From contig NZ_CP107976.1 in assembly GCF_036099295.1 (NCBI RefSeq), positions 7,626,001 to 7,690,000 of the forward strand: a stretch of 64,000 bases of DNA, read 5' to 3'. Position 1 is the stretch's first letter. Every line of letters begins with the position of its first letter. A model generated the notes under the pieces. The model searched no databases, had not been told where the DNA came from, and saw nothing but the letters and a program-made list of their open reading frames with translations. The DNA is from Streptomyces sp. NBC_00358. GTDB taxonomy: Bacteria; Actinomycetota; Actinomycetes; Streptomycetales; Streptomycetaceae. The translations under genes were made by a program, and so were the position numbers. Below are positions 9,233-17,355 of the stretch, piece after piece.

Positions 9233-9279
9233 GCTCCTGCCCCTCCCCGTGTGATGGTTCCCCGTTCCGCCGCCGTAAA

Positions 9280-9302
9280 CTATCAGGAACCCTGCCTGAT
9301 AG
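9280..9302. promoter_or_regulatory. Operator-like inverted repeat between MFS and ROK genes
   Basis: CTATCAGG and CCTGATAG form a perfect 8-bp inverted repeat separated by 7 bp. It lies 48 bp upstream of the MFS start and 62 bp upstream of the ROK start. Position and symmetry fit a site bound by the ROK dimer controlling both genes. Confidence 0.65.
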
Positions 9303-9363
9303 ATAGACAACTGTCGGCCGCCCGCCCGCCGGACGGCCCCGCCGATCTGGGAGGATTCCCGGC

Positions 9364-10596
9364 ATGCCCGCATCCCCGAGCACCGCACGGGCCATCAACG
9401 ACCGGCTCGCCCTGCGGCTGTTGCAGCAGGAGGGCCCGTTGACGGCAGGGCGGTTGAAGCAGCTCACCGGACTGTCCCGGCCGACCGTCGCGGACCTCGT
9501 CGAACGCCTCACGGCCTCCGGTCTCGTCACGGTCGTCGGGGAATCGGGGGAGCAGCGGCGCGGCCCGAACGCCCGGGTCTACGGGATCGTCGCGGACCGC
9601 GCCCATCTGGCCGCGCTCGACGTCCGTACGGAGGGAGTCTCCGTCGTCGTCTCCGACCTGGTCGGTCACGTCCTGGCCGAGGAGTCCGTGCCGATCGGCG
9701 GGGACACCGGGACCGGACCCGCGGTGGAACAGGCGGTCGCGCTGGTCGAGCGGGTGGCGAAGGCGGCCGGGGTCCGCGGGGCAGGGCCCTCGCCCGCACG
9801 GGTCCGCGGGTGGGGCGGGCTGCACACCGTCGGCATCGGCGCGCCGGGCCTGATCGACCCGGCCACCGGCGAACTCCGCGACTCCTCGGGCCTGCCCGCC
9901 TGGCACCGGCGGCTGGTCGCCGCCCTCCAGGAACGGCTCCCCGAGGCCCGCGTCCTCGTCGAGAACGAGACCAACCTCGCCGCCCTCGCCGAACAGCGCG
10001 ACGGTGTCGCCCGCGACCGCGACACCTTCGTCCTGCTGTGGCTCGGTCACGGCACCGGCGCCGCCGTCGTCCTCGACGGCGCCCTGCGCCGCGGCGCCTC
10101 CGGAGGCACCGGGGAGATCGGCTTCCTGCCCGTGCCCGGCACCACGTCCCTCCCCTCGGCGACCGACTGCGGGGGCGGCTTCCACTCGCTGGTCGGGTCC
10201 GCGGCGATCGCGGAGCTGGCCGCGCAGCACGGGGTCCAGGCGCGGCCCGAGGGCTATGAACCGCACGCTGCGGCGCTGGTGCGCAAGGCGCTGGCGACCT
10301 CCGGCCCGGCGGCCGCCGACGGCTTCCTCGACGCCCTCGCCGACCGCCTGGCCATCGGGGCGGCCTCCGTCATCGCCGTTCTGGACCCCGGCTGCGTGGT
10401 CCTCGGCGGCGAGGTCGGCCGGGCCGGCGGCGCCGCGCTCGCCGCACGGGTCGAGCGGCGGCTCGTCCGTATGTCACCGCTCCCGACCGAGGTGCGCGCG
10501 AGCACGCTGGGCGGCGGCGCGGTGCTGCGCGGCGCCCTGCTGACCGCGCGCGACGGCGCACAGGACGAACTGTTCGCCCCGCCGTCGTCGCGGTAG
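9364..10596 (+). CDS. ROK family transcriptional regulator
   Basis: A 410-aa regulator with an N-terminal winged helix (about residues 12-70, LLQQEGPLTAGRLKQLTGLSRPTVADLVERL split by family pattern) fused to a ROK sugar-kinase-like domain. Seen: the nucleotide/sugar region VENETNLAALAE and GHGTGAAVVLDG. The usual ROK zinc motif CxCGxxGC is not present; the equivalent stretch reads ATDCGGGFHSLVGS. It is therefore unlikely to be a sugar kinase and probably acts as a ligand-responsive repressor. The ATG at 9364 has GGGAGGA upstream. It is divergent from the MFS gene across an operator-like palindrome. Confidence 0.85.
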   Translation: MPASPSTARAINDRLALRLLQQEGPLTAGRLKQLTGLSRPTVADLVERLTASGLVTVVGESGEQRRGPNARVYGIVADRAHLAALDVRTEGVSVVVSDLVGHVLAEESVPIGGDTGTGPAVEQAVALVERVAKAAGVRGAGPSPARVRGWGGLHTVGIGAPGLIDPATGELRDSSGLPAWHRRLVAALQERLPEARVLVENETNLAALAEQRDGVARDRDTFVLLWLGHGTGAAVVLDGALRRGASGGTGEIGFLPVPGTTSLPSATDCGGGFHSLVGSAAIAELAAQHGVQARPEGYEPHAAALVRKALATSGPAAADGFLDALADRLAIGAASVIAVLDPGCVVLGGEVGRAGGAALAARVERRLVRMSPLPTEVRASTLGGGAVLRGALLTARDGAQDELFAPPSSR

Positions 10597-10674
10597 GTCC
10601 CCGCCGGCCGGCCGGCGTCGAGGACCCCGCCGAGATCCCCGCCGTCGTACGGCCTCCCCGAGGGCGGCGCGCGT

Positions 10675-11424
10675 TCAGCGCGGGTTCTGGGAGCGCGCTC
10701 GCAGGAAGTCCTCGAACGTTCCGTTGCCCACGGCGTGCCCCGGGGTGAGGTGGTGGCCCTCCCGGAACGCCCGGTAGGCCTTGCCCGCCAGAGGTACGTC
10801 CAGCAGCGGGCGCCGCTTCCCGGTGGCGCGCAGGTGGGCGGCGGCCAGTGAACGGAACGTGCGCACCTGGGGCCCGCCCATGTCCTCGACGCGCCCCGCG
10901 GGCGCACCGGCCGCCAGTTGGGCCAGCCGGTCGGCGACCTCGGCGACCTCGATCGGCTGGTCGGAGATCCCGGCGGGGAGGATCAGTACGGGCAGCTTCG
11001 CGAGCCCCGCGAGGACCTGGGCGACGAGGTCGTGGAACTGGGTGGCGCGCAGGATCGTCCAGCCGATCCCGGACCCCTCGATCAGCTTCTCCACGGCCCA
11101 CTTGCTCTTGTAGTAGCCGAACGGGACCCGGTCCACGCCGACGATCGAGATGTAGACCAGATGCGGGACGGCCGCCCGGCGCGCGGCCGCGATCAGTCGC
11201 TCGGCCGCCCGCTCGTCGCCTCCCCGGGGTGAGGTCGCGCAGTGCACGATCGCGTCCACCCCTGTGACGGCCGCATCCAGGCCGATACCGCCCTCGCGCA
11301 GATCGACGGCGTACACCTGCGCGTGCCGGCTGAGCACCCGCACCTCGTGCCCGTCGGCCCGCAGCCGCTCGGTGACGAGCCGGCCGAGGGTTCCGGTACC
11401 GCCGGTCACCAGGATCCTGGTCAT
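10675..11424 (-). CDS. NmrA-like NAD(P)-binding atypical SDR
   Basis: A 249-aa single-domain Rossmann protein of the atypical short-chain dehydrogenase / NmrA group. The N-terminal ILVTGGTGTLGR is the GxxGxxG cofactor motif. VHCATSPRGGD and VYISIVGVDRVPFGYYKSK follow, with a Tyr-x-x-x-Lys-like arrangement, then WTILRATQFHDLV. Related proteins are redox sensors or reductases with unknown substrates. The ATG at 11424 has AAGGACTG upstream. An orphan chitinase-type promoter about 390 bp upstream points toward this gene. Confidence 0.82.
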   Translation of the reverse strand: MTRILVTGGTGTLGRLVTERLRADGHEVRVLSRHAQVYAVDLREGGIGLDAAVTGVDAIVHCATSPRGGDERAAERLIAAARRAAVPHLVYISIVGVDRVPFGYYKSKWAVEKLIEGSGIGWTILRATQFHDLVAQVLAGLAKLPVLILPAGISDQPIEVAEVADRLAQLAAGAPAGRVEDMGGPQVRTFRSLAAAHLRATGKRRPLLDVPLAGKAYRAFREGHHLTPGHAVGNGTFEDFLRARSQNPR

Positions 11425-12032
11425 GGGGTTCAGTCCTTTCGACGCCCGGACGCTCCCGGCCGGAGCACCCTTCACCACTGGAGACCGGAGAGCCCCCGCG
11501 GAGGTGACGACACGCCGAGCGGGGCGATGTCCTCGTTCCGCGTGGGCTCACTTCCCTGTCCTGTACGGGTTCAGGTTCGCGCCTCGCACGGGCGCGGGCG
11601 ACACGGCCCGGAGCCGGCGTTGGGGTCGTCGCCACGCCTTTGGCCTCGCGGAGGCCGTGGGCCCGCGGAGCGCACGGGTTCCGGCGGCGCGGGGGGTCCG
11701 GCGGTCCGCCCGTGCGGCTGGGGGACCCGGCGGCGGGGCAAGGGCCTTCGTCACCGCCGCCGGGTCGATCGTGGGGGGACCGGCGATGAACGATCACGCA
11801 GTCTTGATCGAGGACACTAAGAGGACTAGACCATAGCGTCAATAGGTATGGACCAATTGTGGGGCCGGGTCGTGCCACCGCGCGACAAGGCCCAAGGCCG
11901 CGCCCCGCGACGGGGGTTGACCGGCGAAGCCGCTCCGTGGAAGTCCAGGCCGATCGGTTGTGAGCCACCCCACAGAGGTGCGGCCGCATGGCCGTCGGCC
12001 GGGCGTGGCACACTGGCCCTGTACCAGAAGCA
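11425..12032. other. 608-bp gene-free stretch
   Basis: No convincing gene lies between the NmrA-type gene and the FMN riboswitch. Open frames on both strands lack conserved sequence and good ribosome binding sites. The only recognisable element is the minus-strand chitinase-type promoter at 11814-11855. No GH18 catalytic motif (DGxDxDWE) or GH19 motif is seen in any frame of the 390 bp downstream of that promoter. Confidence 0.6.
11814..11855 (-). promoter_or_regulatory. Orphan chitinase-type direct-repeat promoter (copy A)
   Basis: Read on the minus strand: TGGTCCATACCT (11855-11844), TTGACG -35 box (11842-11837), TGGTCTAGTCCT (11833-11822), then after a 17-bp spacer TAGTGT as -10 (11819-11814). 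Two 12-bp direct repeats flanking the -35 box are the known arrangement of Streptomyces chitinase promoters, where they mediate glucose repression and chitin induction and match DasR-type sites. No chitinase gene follows. Confidence 0.7.
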
Positions 12033-12159
12033 GCGCACTCCGGGGTCGGTGTAATTCCGAACCGGCGGTTACAGTCCGCGACCCGGCCGCTTCCAGCGGC
12101 CGGTTGACCAGGTGAAATTCCTGGACCGACGGTTAAAGTCCGGATGGGAGGCAGTGCGC
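12033..12159 (+). ncRNA. FMN riboswitch (RFN element)
   Basis: The conserved RFN core is present: the closing stem GCGCACT (12033-12039) pairs with AGTGCGC (12153-12159). Between them lie the family strings CGGGGTCGGTGTAATTCCGAACCGGCGGT, AGTCCGCGAC, GTGAAATTCCTGGACCGACGGT and AAAGTCCGGATGGGAGG in order (broken here by variable loops). It binds FMN and represses the downstream riboflavin operon. The element ends about 155 bp before ribE. Confidence 0.93.
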
Positions 12160-12197
12160 GGCGGGCGGGCATCTGTGCGTGCTGCCGTTTGTCGCTC

Positions 12198-12215
12198 CTC
12201 GTCCTGAGGGACGAG
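12198..12215 (+). terminator. Hairpin in riboswitch expression platform
   Basis: CTCGTCC and GGACGAG form a perfect 7-bp stem around a TGAG loop, followed by GTGACCTTT. It lies between the FMN aptamer and ribE and could act as the ligand-dependent terminator or as part of a sequestering structure. The exact mechanism is inferred. Confidence 0.5.
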
Positions 12216-12313
12216 TGACCTTTCGGCGTCGCTCCCGGTTGCTGCTGTTCGCTCATTCTGTCGTCATCGACAGCCCCGGAGTCCGTGCCCTATGAGGCAG
12301 GAGGACCCGGGAA

Positions 12314-12949
12314 GTGTTCACCGGAATCGTCGAAGAGCTGGGTGAGGTCACCGCCGTCGAGACGCTCGACGACGCCTCGCGTTTCCGGCTGCGTGGCCCC
12401 GTCGTCACGCAGGGCGCGCAGCACGGCGACTCCATCGCCGTCAACGGAGTCTGTCTCACCGTCGTCGAGCACGAGGGCGACGAGTTCACGGCCGACGTCA
12501 TGGCCGAGACCCTGAACCGCTCCAGCCTCGGCGTCCTCACCGTGGGCTCCCGCGTCAACCTGGAACGGCCCATGGCCGTGGGTGAGCGCCTCGGCGGTCA
12601 CATCGTGCAGGGACACGTCGACGGCACCGGCGCGGTCATCGAGCGCAAGCCGTCCGACAACTGGGAGATCGTCAAGATCTCGCTGCCCGCCGACCTTTCG
12701 CGCTATGTGGTCGAGAAGGGCTCCATCACGGTCGACGGCATCAGCCTCACCGTCGTGGACGCCGGTCCCGACTACTTCACGGTCAGCCTCATCCCCACCA
12801 CCCTCGACCTGACCACACTGGGCCGCAAGCAGCCCGGCGACCCGGTCAACCTCGAGGTCGACGTCATCGCCAAGTACGTCGAGCGGCTGCTCGGCGCCCG
12901 CGGCGAGCAGCCCACCGGTCTGCCCGGAGTCCAGGGGGCCGGGCAGTGA
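12314..12949 (+). CDS. ribE: Riboflavin synthase alpha subunit
   Basis: A 211-aa riboflavin synthase, which dismutates two 6,7-dimethyl-8-ribityllumazines into riboflavin and the pyrimidine precursor. Two tandem lumazine-binding domains are visible: the first opens with MFTGIVEELGEV and contains VNGVCLTVV, the second contains GHIVQGHVDGTG and VDGISLTVV. The length matches the family. The GTG start at 12314 follows GGAGG. It is the first gene of the FMN-riboswitch-controlled operon and its stop overlaps the ribM start by 4 bp. It is also called ribC in some naming schemes. Confidence 0.95.
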   Translation: MFTGIVEELGEVTAVETLDDASRFRLRGPVVTQGAQHGDSIAVNGVCLTVVEHEGDEFTADVMAETLNRSSLGVLTVGSRVNLERPMAVGERLGGHIVQGHVDGTGAVIERKPSDNWEIVKISLPADLSRYVVEKGSITVDGISLTVVDAGPDYFTVSLIPTTLDLTTLGRKQPGDPVNLEVDVIAKYVERLLGARGEQPTGLPGVQGAGQ

Positions 12950-13581
12950 ACTGGCTCAACTCCGAGGCCTTCGTCCTGCTCGACCAGCACATCATGTGGT
13001 CGGACATGATCGGCAACGTGATCGGCCTGATCGCCCTCGCGCTCGGCTGGCGGCGCTCCGTGTGGAGCTGGCCGGTCCAGCTCCTCTCCGGCCTCGTCCT
13101 CTTCGTGGCGTTCTTCGGCCACCTCACCGGCAGCGCCGGCAAGCAGGTCGTGGTCATCGCCGTGGCCCTGTGGGGCTGGTGGCAGTGGAACCGCGGCGAG
13201 GGCGAGGACGGGCGCGTCTCCGTACGGTTCGCCACCTGGCGCGAGCGCGCGTACATGGCGGGCGCCGCGGCTGTGGGCACCCTCGCGGTCAGCGCCCTGT
13301 TCCACGCGTACCCGAAGCTGTCCTGGGACCCCTGGCCCGACGCCTACATCTTCGTCGGCACGATCGTCGCCATGTACGCGCAGGCCCGCGGCATGGTCGA
13401 GTTCTGGTTCGCCTGGCTGCTGGTCGACCTGGTGGGCGTCCCGCTCAACTTCGCCAACGGCTACGCCTTCTCCGGTTTCGTCTACGTCCTGTACGGCGCG
13501 CTCGTCCTGTGGGGCCTGCGCGACTGGTGGCTGCGCTCCCGCGAGGCCGGGCAGCCCGTCCTGGAAGGAGCCCCGGCATGA
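12946..13581 (+). CDS. ribM: RibM/PnuC-type riboflavin transporter
   Basis: A 211-aa integral membrane protein of the PnuC (nicotinamide mononucleotide/riboside transporter) fold, with about 7 membrane segments and Trp-rich helices such as VALWGWWQWNRGE and FVYVLYGALVLWGLRDWW. PnuC homologues placed in FMN-riboswitch operons of Corynebacterium and Streptomyces are the riboflavin facilitators called RibM, so riboflavin uptake is inferred from context. The GTG start overlaps the ribE stop by 4 bp, and its stop overlaps the ribBA start, indicating translational coupling. Confidence 0.85.
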   Translation: MNWLNSEAFVLLDQHIMWSDMIGNVIGLIALALGWRRSVWSWPVQLLSGLVLFVAFFGHLTGSAGKQVVVIAVALWGWWQWNRGEGEDGRVSVRFATWRERAYMAGAAAVGTLAVSALFHAYPKLSWDPWPDAYIFVGTIVAMYAQARGMVEFWFAWLLVDLVGVPLNFANGYAFSGFVYVLYGALVLWGLRDWWLRSREAGQPVLEGAPA

Positions 13582-14915
13582 CAACGGCGCCGGTTTGGTA
13601 CAGCACCGGGCACGATCAAGATGCCTCGGACTTCGCGCTCGACCCCGTCGAGCAGGCCATCGCCGACATCGCGGCGGGCCGCCCCATCGTGGTCGTCGAC
13701 GACGAGGACCGGGAGAACGAGGGAGACCTCGTCGTCGCCGCCGAGATGGCGACCCCCGAGATCGTCGCGTTCATGATGAGCGAGTGCCGCGGGCTGATCT
13801 GCGCGCCCATGGAGGGCGACGAACTCGACCGGCTGCGCCTGCCGCAGATGGTCGACGACAACACCGAGTCGATGAAGACGGCGTTCACGGTGTCGGTGGA
13901 CGCGTCCGCCGCGCACGGGGTGACCACCGGTATCTCGGCCGCCGACCGCGCCGCCACCCTGCGCCTCCTCGCGGACGGCACCTCGGGCGCCGACGACTTC
14001 GTGCGCCCCGGCCACATCTTCCCGCTCCGCGCCCGGCCCGGCGGCGTACTGGCCCGCAACGGCCACACCGAGGCCGCGGTCGACCTGGCCCGGCTGGCCG
14101 GACTGCGCCCGGCCGGAGCGATCGTCGAGATCGCCGGCGAGGACGGCCGGATGCTGCGGCTGCCCGAGCTGATCCCCTTCGCCCGCAAGCACGGCCTGAC
14201 GATCATCTCCATCGAGGACCTGGTCGCCTACCGCCGCTCGACCGAGTTCACGGCCTCGGGCGAGACCGGTGCGGCCCCGGCCGCACCCACGGTCCGACGC
14301 GAGGCCGAGGTCCATCTCCCCACCGCCTTCGGCGAGTTCACCGCGTACGGCTACCGCTCCACCGCCGACGGGGTCGAGCACGTCGCCCTGGTCCACGGCG
14401 AGATCGGCGACGGCGAGGACGTCCTCGTGCGCGTCCACTCCGAATGCCTCACCGGTGATGTCTTCCACTCGCAGCGCTGCGACTGCGGCCCCCAGCTCCA
14501 GACCTCCATGGAACGCATCCAGACCGAGGGCCGCGGCATCGTGGTCTACCTGCGGGGCCACGAGGGTCGCGGCATCGGCCTGCTCTCCAAGCTCCGCGCG
14601 TACGAACTCCAGGAGCGCGGCCGGGACACCCTCGACGCCAACCTGGAACTCGGACTGCCCGCCGACGCCCGGGACTACGGCGCCAGCGCGCGGATCCTGG
14701 AGGACCTCGGCGTCCGCAGCCTGCGTCTGCTGACCAACAACCCCGACAAGACCGACGCGCTCGTCCGGCACGGCCTGCGGGTCGTCCGGCGCGAGCCCAT
14801 GCCCGTCCAGGCGGGCGAGCACAACCTGCGCTACCTGCGCACCAAGCGGGACCGGATGGGACACGACCTGCCCTGGCTCGACACGACCACCGTGTCGGCC
14901 TGCGGGAGCCAGTGA
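13578..14915 (+). CDS. ribBA: Bifunctional DHBP synthase / GTP cyclohydrolase II
   Basis: A 445-aa fusion that makes both riboflavin precursors. The N-terminal half (about residues 25-230) is 3,4-dihydroxy-2-butanone-4-phosphate synthase with the acidic signature DDEDRENEGDL and the later RPGHIFPL and RNGHTEAAVDLARLAG. The C-terminal half (about 240-440) is GTP cyclohydrolase II with the zinc-binding cysteines in SECLTGDVFHSQRCDCG and the RGHEGRGIGL loop. The ATG overlaps the ribM stop. Both active sites look complete. Confidence 0.94.
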   Translation: MTTAPVWYSTGHDQDASDFALDPVEQAIADIAAGRPIVVVDDEDRENEGDLVVAAEMATPEIVAFMMSECRGLICAPMEGDELDRLRLPQMVDDNTESMKTAFTVSVDASAAHGVTTGISAADRAATLRLLADGTSGADDFVRPGHIFPLRARPGGVLARNGHTEAAVDLARLAGLRPAGAIVEIAGEDGRMLRLPELIPFARKHGLTIISIEDLVAYRRSTEFTASGETGAAPAAPTVRREAEVHLPTAFGEFTAYGYRSTADGVEHVALVHGEIGDGEDVLVRVHSECLTGDVFHSQRCDCGPQLQTSMERIQTEGRGIVVYLRGHEGRGIGLLSKLRAYELQERGRDTLDANLELGLPADARDYGASARILEDLGVRSLRLLTNNPDKTDALVRHGLRVVRREPMPVQAGEHNLRYLRTKRDRMGHDLPWLDTTTVSACGSQ

Positions 14916-15057
14916 CACCGCACGACCGGAACCACCGGCGGGGCACGGAGCTTCCGGCGACACAGCACTTCCGGCAACACGGCGGTACCGGCCACCCGGC
15001 GGTACCGGCGGCACAAGCACAATCGGCAACACAGCACAGCGGGACTGAAGGAGAGAC

Positions 15058-15543
15058 GTGAGCGGCAAGGGTGCACCCGAACTGTCCGTACGCAACTGCG
15101 GCGACCTGCGGGTCGCGGTCATCGCGGCACAGTGGCACGACAAGGTGATGGACGGTCTCGTCGACGGCGCGCTGCGCGCCCTGCACGAGCTGGGAATCGA
15201 CGAGCCGACCCTGCTGCGGGTCCCCGGAAGCTTCGAGCTGCCGGTCGCGGCCAAGGTCCTGGCGGGCCGCGGCTACGACGCGATCGTCGCGCTCGGCGTC
15301 GTCATCCGCGGCGGAACGCCCCACTTCGAGTATGTGTGCCAGGGCGTCACCCAGGGCCTCACCCAGGTCTCCATCGACACCGGCGTCCCGATCGGCTTCG
15401 GTGTGCTGACCTGTGACACCGAGGAGCAGGCCCTGGACCGCGCGGGCATCGAGGGCTCCAACGAGGACAAGGGGCACGAGGCGGTGACGGCCGCGGTGGC
15501 GACGGCGGCCACCCTCCGCTCAGTATCCGAACCCTGGCACTGA
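15058..15543 (+). CDS. ribH: 6,7-dimethyl-8-ribityllumazine synthase
   Basis: A 161-aa lumazine synthase that condenses the diaminopyrimidine with DHBP; the product is the substrate of RibE. Seen: VPGSFELPVAAK, GVVIRGGTPHFEYVC, and the C-terminal GFGVLTCDTEEQALDRAG and NKGHEA-type helix (here EDKGHEA). The GTG start at 15058 is preceded by AAGGAGAG. The 142-bp gap from ribBA consists of short imperfect repeats. ribD/G is not in this operon, so the deaminase-reductase step must be encoded elsewhere. Confidence 0.94.
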   Translation: MSGKGAPELSVRNCGDLRVAVIAAQWHDKVMDGLVDGALRALHELGIDEPTLLRVPGSFELPVAAKVLAGRGYDAIVALGVVIRGGTPHFEYVCQGVTQGLTQVSIDTGVPIGFGVLTCDTEEQALDRAGIEGSNEDKGHEAVTAAVATAATLRSVSEPWH

Positions 15544-15577
15544 GGTACGGCACCGAGCGCGTAGGCTGAGGACCACC

Positions 15578-15850
15578 ATGTCCAATAAGACGTTCGAGGA
15601 GCTCTTCACCGAGCTCCAGCACAAGGCCGCCACGGGCGATCCCGCCACTTCGCGCACCGCCGAACTGGTGGGCAAGGGCGTTCACGCCATCGGCAAGAAG
15701 GTCGTCGAAGAGGCCGCAGAGGTCTGGATGGCCGCCGAGTACGAGGGCAAGGACGCCGCCGCCGAGGAGATCTCGCAGCTGCTCTACCACGTCCAGGTGA
15801 TGATGGTCGCGCGCGGGATCTCCCTCGACGACGTGTACGCGCATCTCTAG
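15578..15850 (+). CDS. hisE: Phosphoribosyl-ATP diphosphatase
   Basis: A 90-aa HisE that removes pyrophosphate from PR-ATP in the second step of histidine synthesis. The all-alpha NTP-PPase fold is recognisable from KTFEELFTELQHKA, the acidic helix VIGKKVVEEAAEVWMA-type segment (here AIGKKVVEEAAEVWMAA) and EEISQLLYHVQVMM. The length is normal for stand-alone HisE. It lies 34 bp after ribH and 86 bp before hisG. The ribH-hisE-hisG order is common in actinobacteria. Confidence 0.93.
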   Translation: MSNKTFEELFTELQHKAATGDPATSRTAELVGKGVHAIGKKVVEEAAEVWMAAEYEGKDAAAEEISQLLYHVQVMMVARGISLDDVYAHL

Positions 15851-15936
15851 GGGCCGATCTCCGCGTCGCCCCCACCGAGACCCGTCCACCTGTCCCGACC
15901 CACTCCGAACAACCTCGAGCAAAGGAAGCCGACCTC

Positions 15937-16794
15937 ATGCTGCGCATCGCCGTCCCCAACAAGGGTTCCCTCTCAGGACCTGCGGCGGACATGCTGCATG
16001 AGGCCGGCTACCAGCAGCGCCGGGAGGCCAAGGAACTGCGGATCGTCGACCCGACCAACGAGGTCGAGTTCTTCTACCTCCGCCCGCGCGACATCGCCAT
16101 CTACGTCTCGTCCGGCCGGCTCGACATCGGCATCACCGGGCGCGACCTCCTGATCGACTCCGGAGCCAACGCGGAGGAGATCCTCCCGCTCGGCTTCGCC
16201 CGCTCCACCTTCCGCTTCGCCGCCAAGCCGGGCACCGCGAACGGCATCGCGGACCTGAACGGCACGACGGTCGCCACCTCCTACGAGGGCATCGTCGCCA
16301 AGCACCTCGCCGACCACGGCATCGACGCCTCCGTCGTGCACCTCGACGGCGCCGTCGAGACCGCCATCGAACTCGGTGTGGCCGAGGTCATCGCGGACGT
16401 CGTCGAGACGGGCACCTCGCTGCGCAACGCCGGCCTGGAGATCTTCGGCGAGCCGATCATGAAGTCCGAGGCCATCGTCATCCGCCGCGTCGGAGCCGAC
16501 CTGACCGAGGACGCCGAGCCCAAGGTGCAGCAGTTCCTGCGCCGGCTCCAGGGTGTCCTGGTCGCACGGACGTACGTGATGATGGACTACGACTGCCGCG
16601 CCGAGCACCTGGAGAAGGCCGTCGCGCTCACTCCCGGTCTGGAGTCGCCGACCATCTCGCCGCTGCACAACGAGGGCTGGGTGGCCGTCCGCGCCATGGT
16701 CCCCTCCAAGGAGGCCCAGCGGATCATGGACGACCTGTACGCGCTCGGCGCGCGGGCCATCCTGACCACGGCGATCCACGCCTGCCGGCTCTGA
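15937..16794 (+). CDS. hisG: ATP phosphoribosyltransferase, long form
   Basis: A 285-aa HisG catalysing the first, committed step of histidine synthesis from ATP and PRPP. It is the long form, with a C-terminal ACT-like domain (from about residue 210, MMDYDCRAEHLEKAVALTPG) that gives feedback inhibition by histidine and removes the need for HisZ. Catalytic domain marks are LRIAVPNKGSL, DIGITGRDLL and DVVETGTSLRNAGLE. The ATG at 15937 has AAAGGAAG upstream. Confidence 0.94.
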   Translation: MLRIAVPNKGSLSGPAADMLHEAGYQQRREAKELRIVDPTNEVEFFYLRPRDIAIYVSSGRLDIGITGRDLLIDSGANAEEILPLGFARSTFRFAAKPGTANGIADLNGTTVATSYEGIVAKHLADHGIDASVVHLDGAVETAIELGVAEVIADVVETGTSLRNAGLEIFGEPIMKSEAIVIRRVGADLTEDAEPKVQQFLRRLQGVLVARTYVMMDYDCRAEHLEKAVALTPGLESPTISPLHNEGWVAVRAMVPSKEAQRIMDDLYALGARAILTTAIHACRL

Positions 16795-16808
16795 CGGGAC
16801 CTCCGGAC

Positions 16809-17276
16809 ATGTCTGACCTTCCTCCCCTTCCGATAACCTTCCGCCCCGCCCGTACCCGGGCCGTGCTCCTCACCGCGGGTGCCTCGATCCTTGTGGTCAT
16901 CACCACGGTCGCGATGCTTCTGGAGCAACTCGGCCCGGGGGAGAAGCTCAGCTTCATCTTCACCGCGGCGCTGCTCTTCGGAGTGCTCCTGCTGCTCTCG
17001 CGGCCCAAGGTCGTCGCCGACGAGAGCGGTGTCACCGTCGTCAACATCGCGAGCCGCCGGCACCTGGACTGGGCGGAGATCGTGCAGGTCAACCTGCGTC
17101 CCGGCGACCCCTGGGTGTTCCTCGACCTCAGCGACGGCACCAGCCTGGCCGCCCTCGGCATCCAGCCGGGCATCGCCAAACAGCGCGCCATCGAGGACGC
17201 CCGGACGCTGCGCGCGCTCACCCTGGCCCACGCCATCCGCGAGCCCGACGGGCACCGCGGCGAACATCAGGGCTGA
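16809..17276 (+). CDS. PH domain-containing membrane protein
   Basis: A 155-aa protein with two N-terminal membrane segments (about residues 16-36 and 46-64) followed by a small bacterial PH-like domain: VVADESGVTVVNIASRRHLDWAEIVQV and WVFLDLSDGTSLAALGIQ. This layout matches the short PH-domain proteins found next to hisG in actinobacteria, whose role is unknown. It starts 14 bp after hisG and is probably cotranscribed. Confidence 0.78.
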   Translation: MSDLPPLPITFRPARTRAVLLTAGASILVVITTVAMLLEQLGPGEKLSFIFTAALLFGVLLLLSRPKVVADESGVTVVNIASRRHLDWAEIVQVNLRPGDPWVFLDLSDGTSLAALGIQPGIAKQRAIEDARTLRALTLAHAIREPDGHRGEHQG

Positions 17277-17326
17277 CTCTCGGCCTTCCACCCTGCCCTG
17301 AGAGCCCATGTCTTGATTAATCTGTT

Positions 17327-17355
17327 GGCGGAGGCGTTTTCACCGCGCCTCCGCC
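17327..17355 (+). terminator. Perfect 10-bp stem hairpin
   Basis: GGCGGAGGCG and CGCCTCCGCC pair perfectly around TTTTCACCG. It lies 50 bp after the PH-domain gene and 118 bp before the CNNM gene. It is a likely terminator of the rib/his transcription unit, or part of the next gene's leader. Confidence 0.6.

Noticed and set aside
10370..12256. A 628-codon minus-strand frame spanning the orphan chi promoter and the riboswitch
   Set aside because: Its sequence is Arg/Pro-rich noise that overlaps the NmrA-type gene and the FMN aptamer; it has no chitinase motif.
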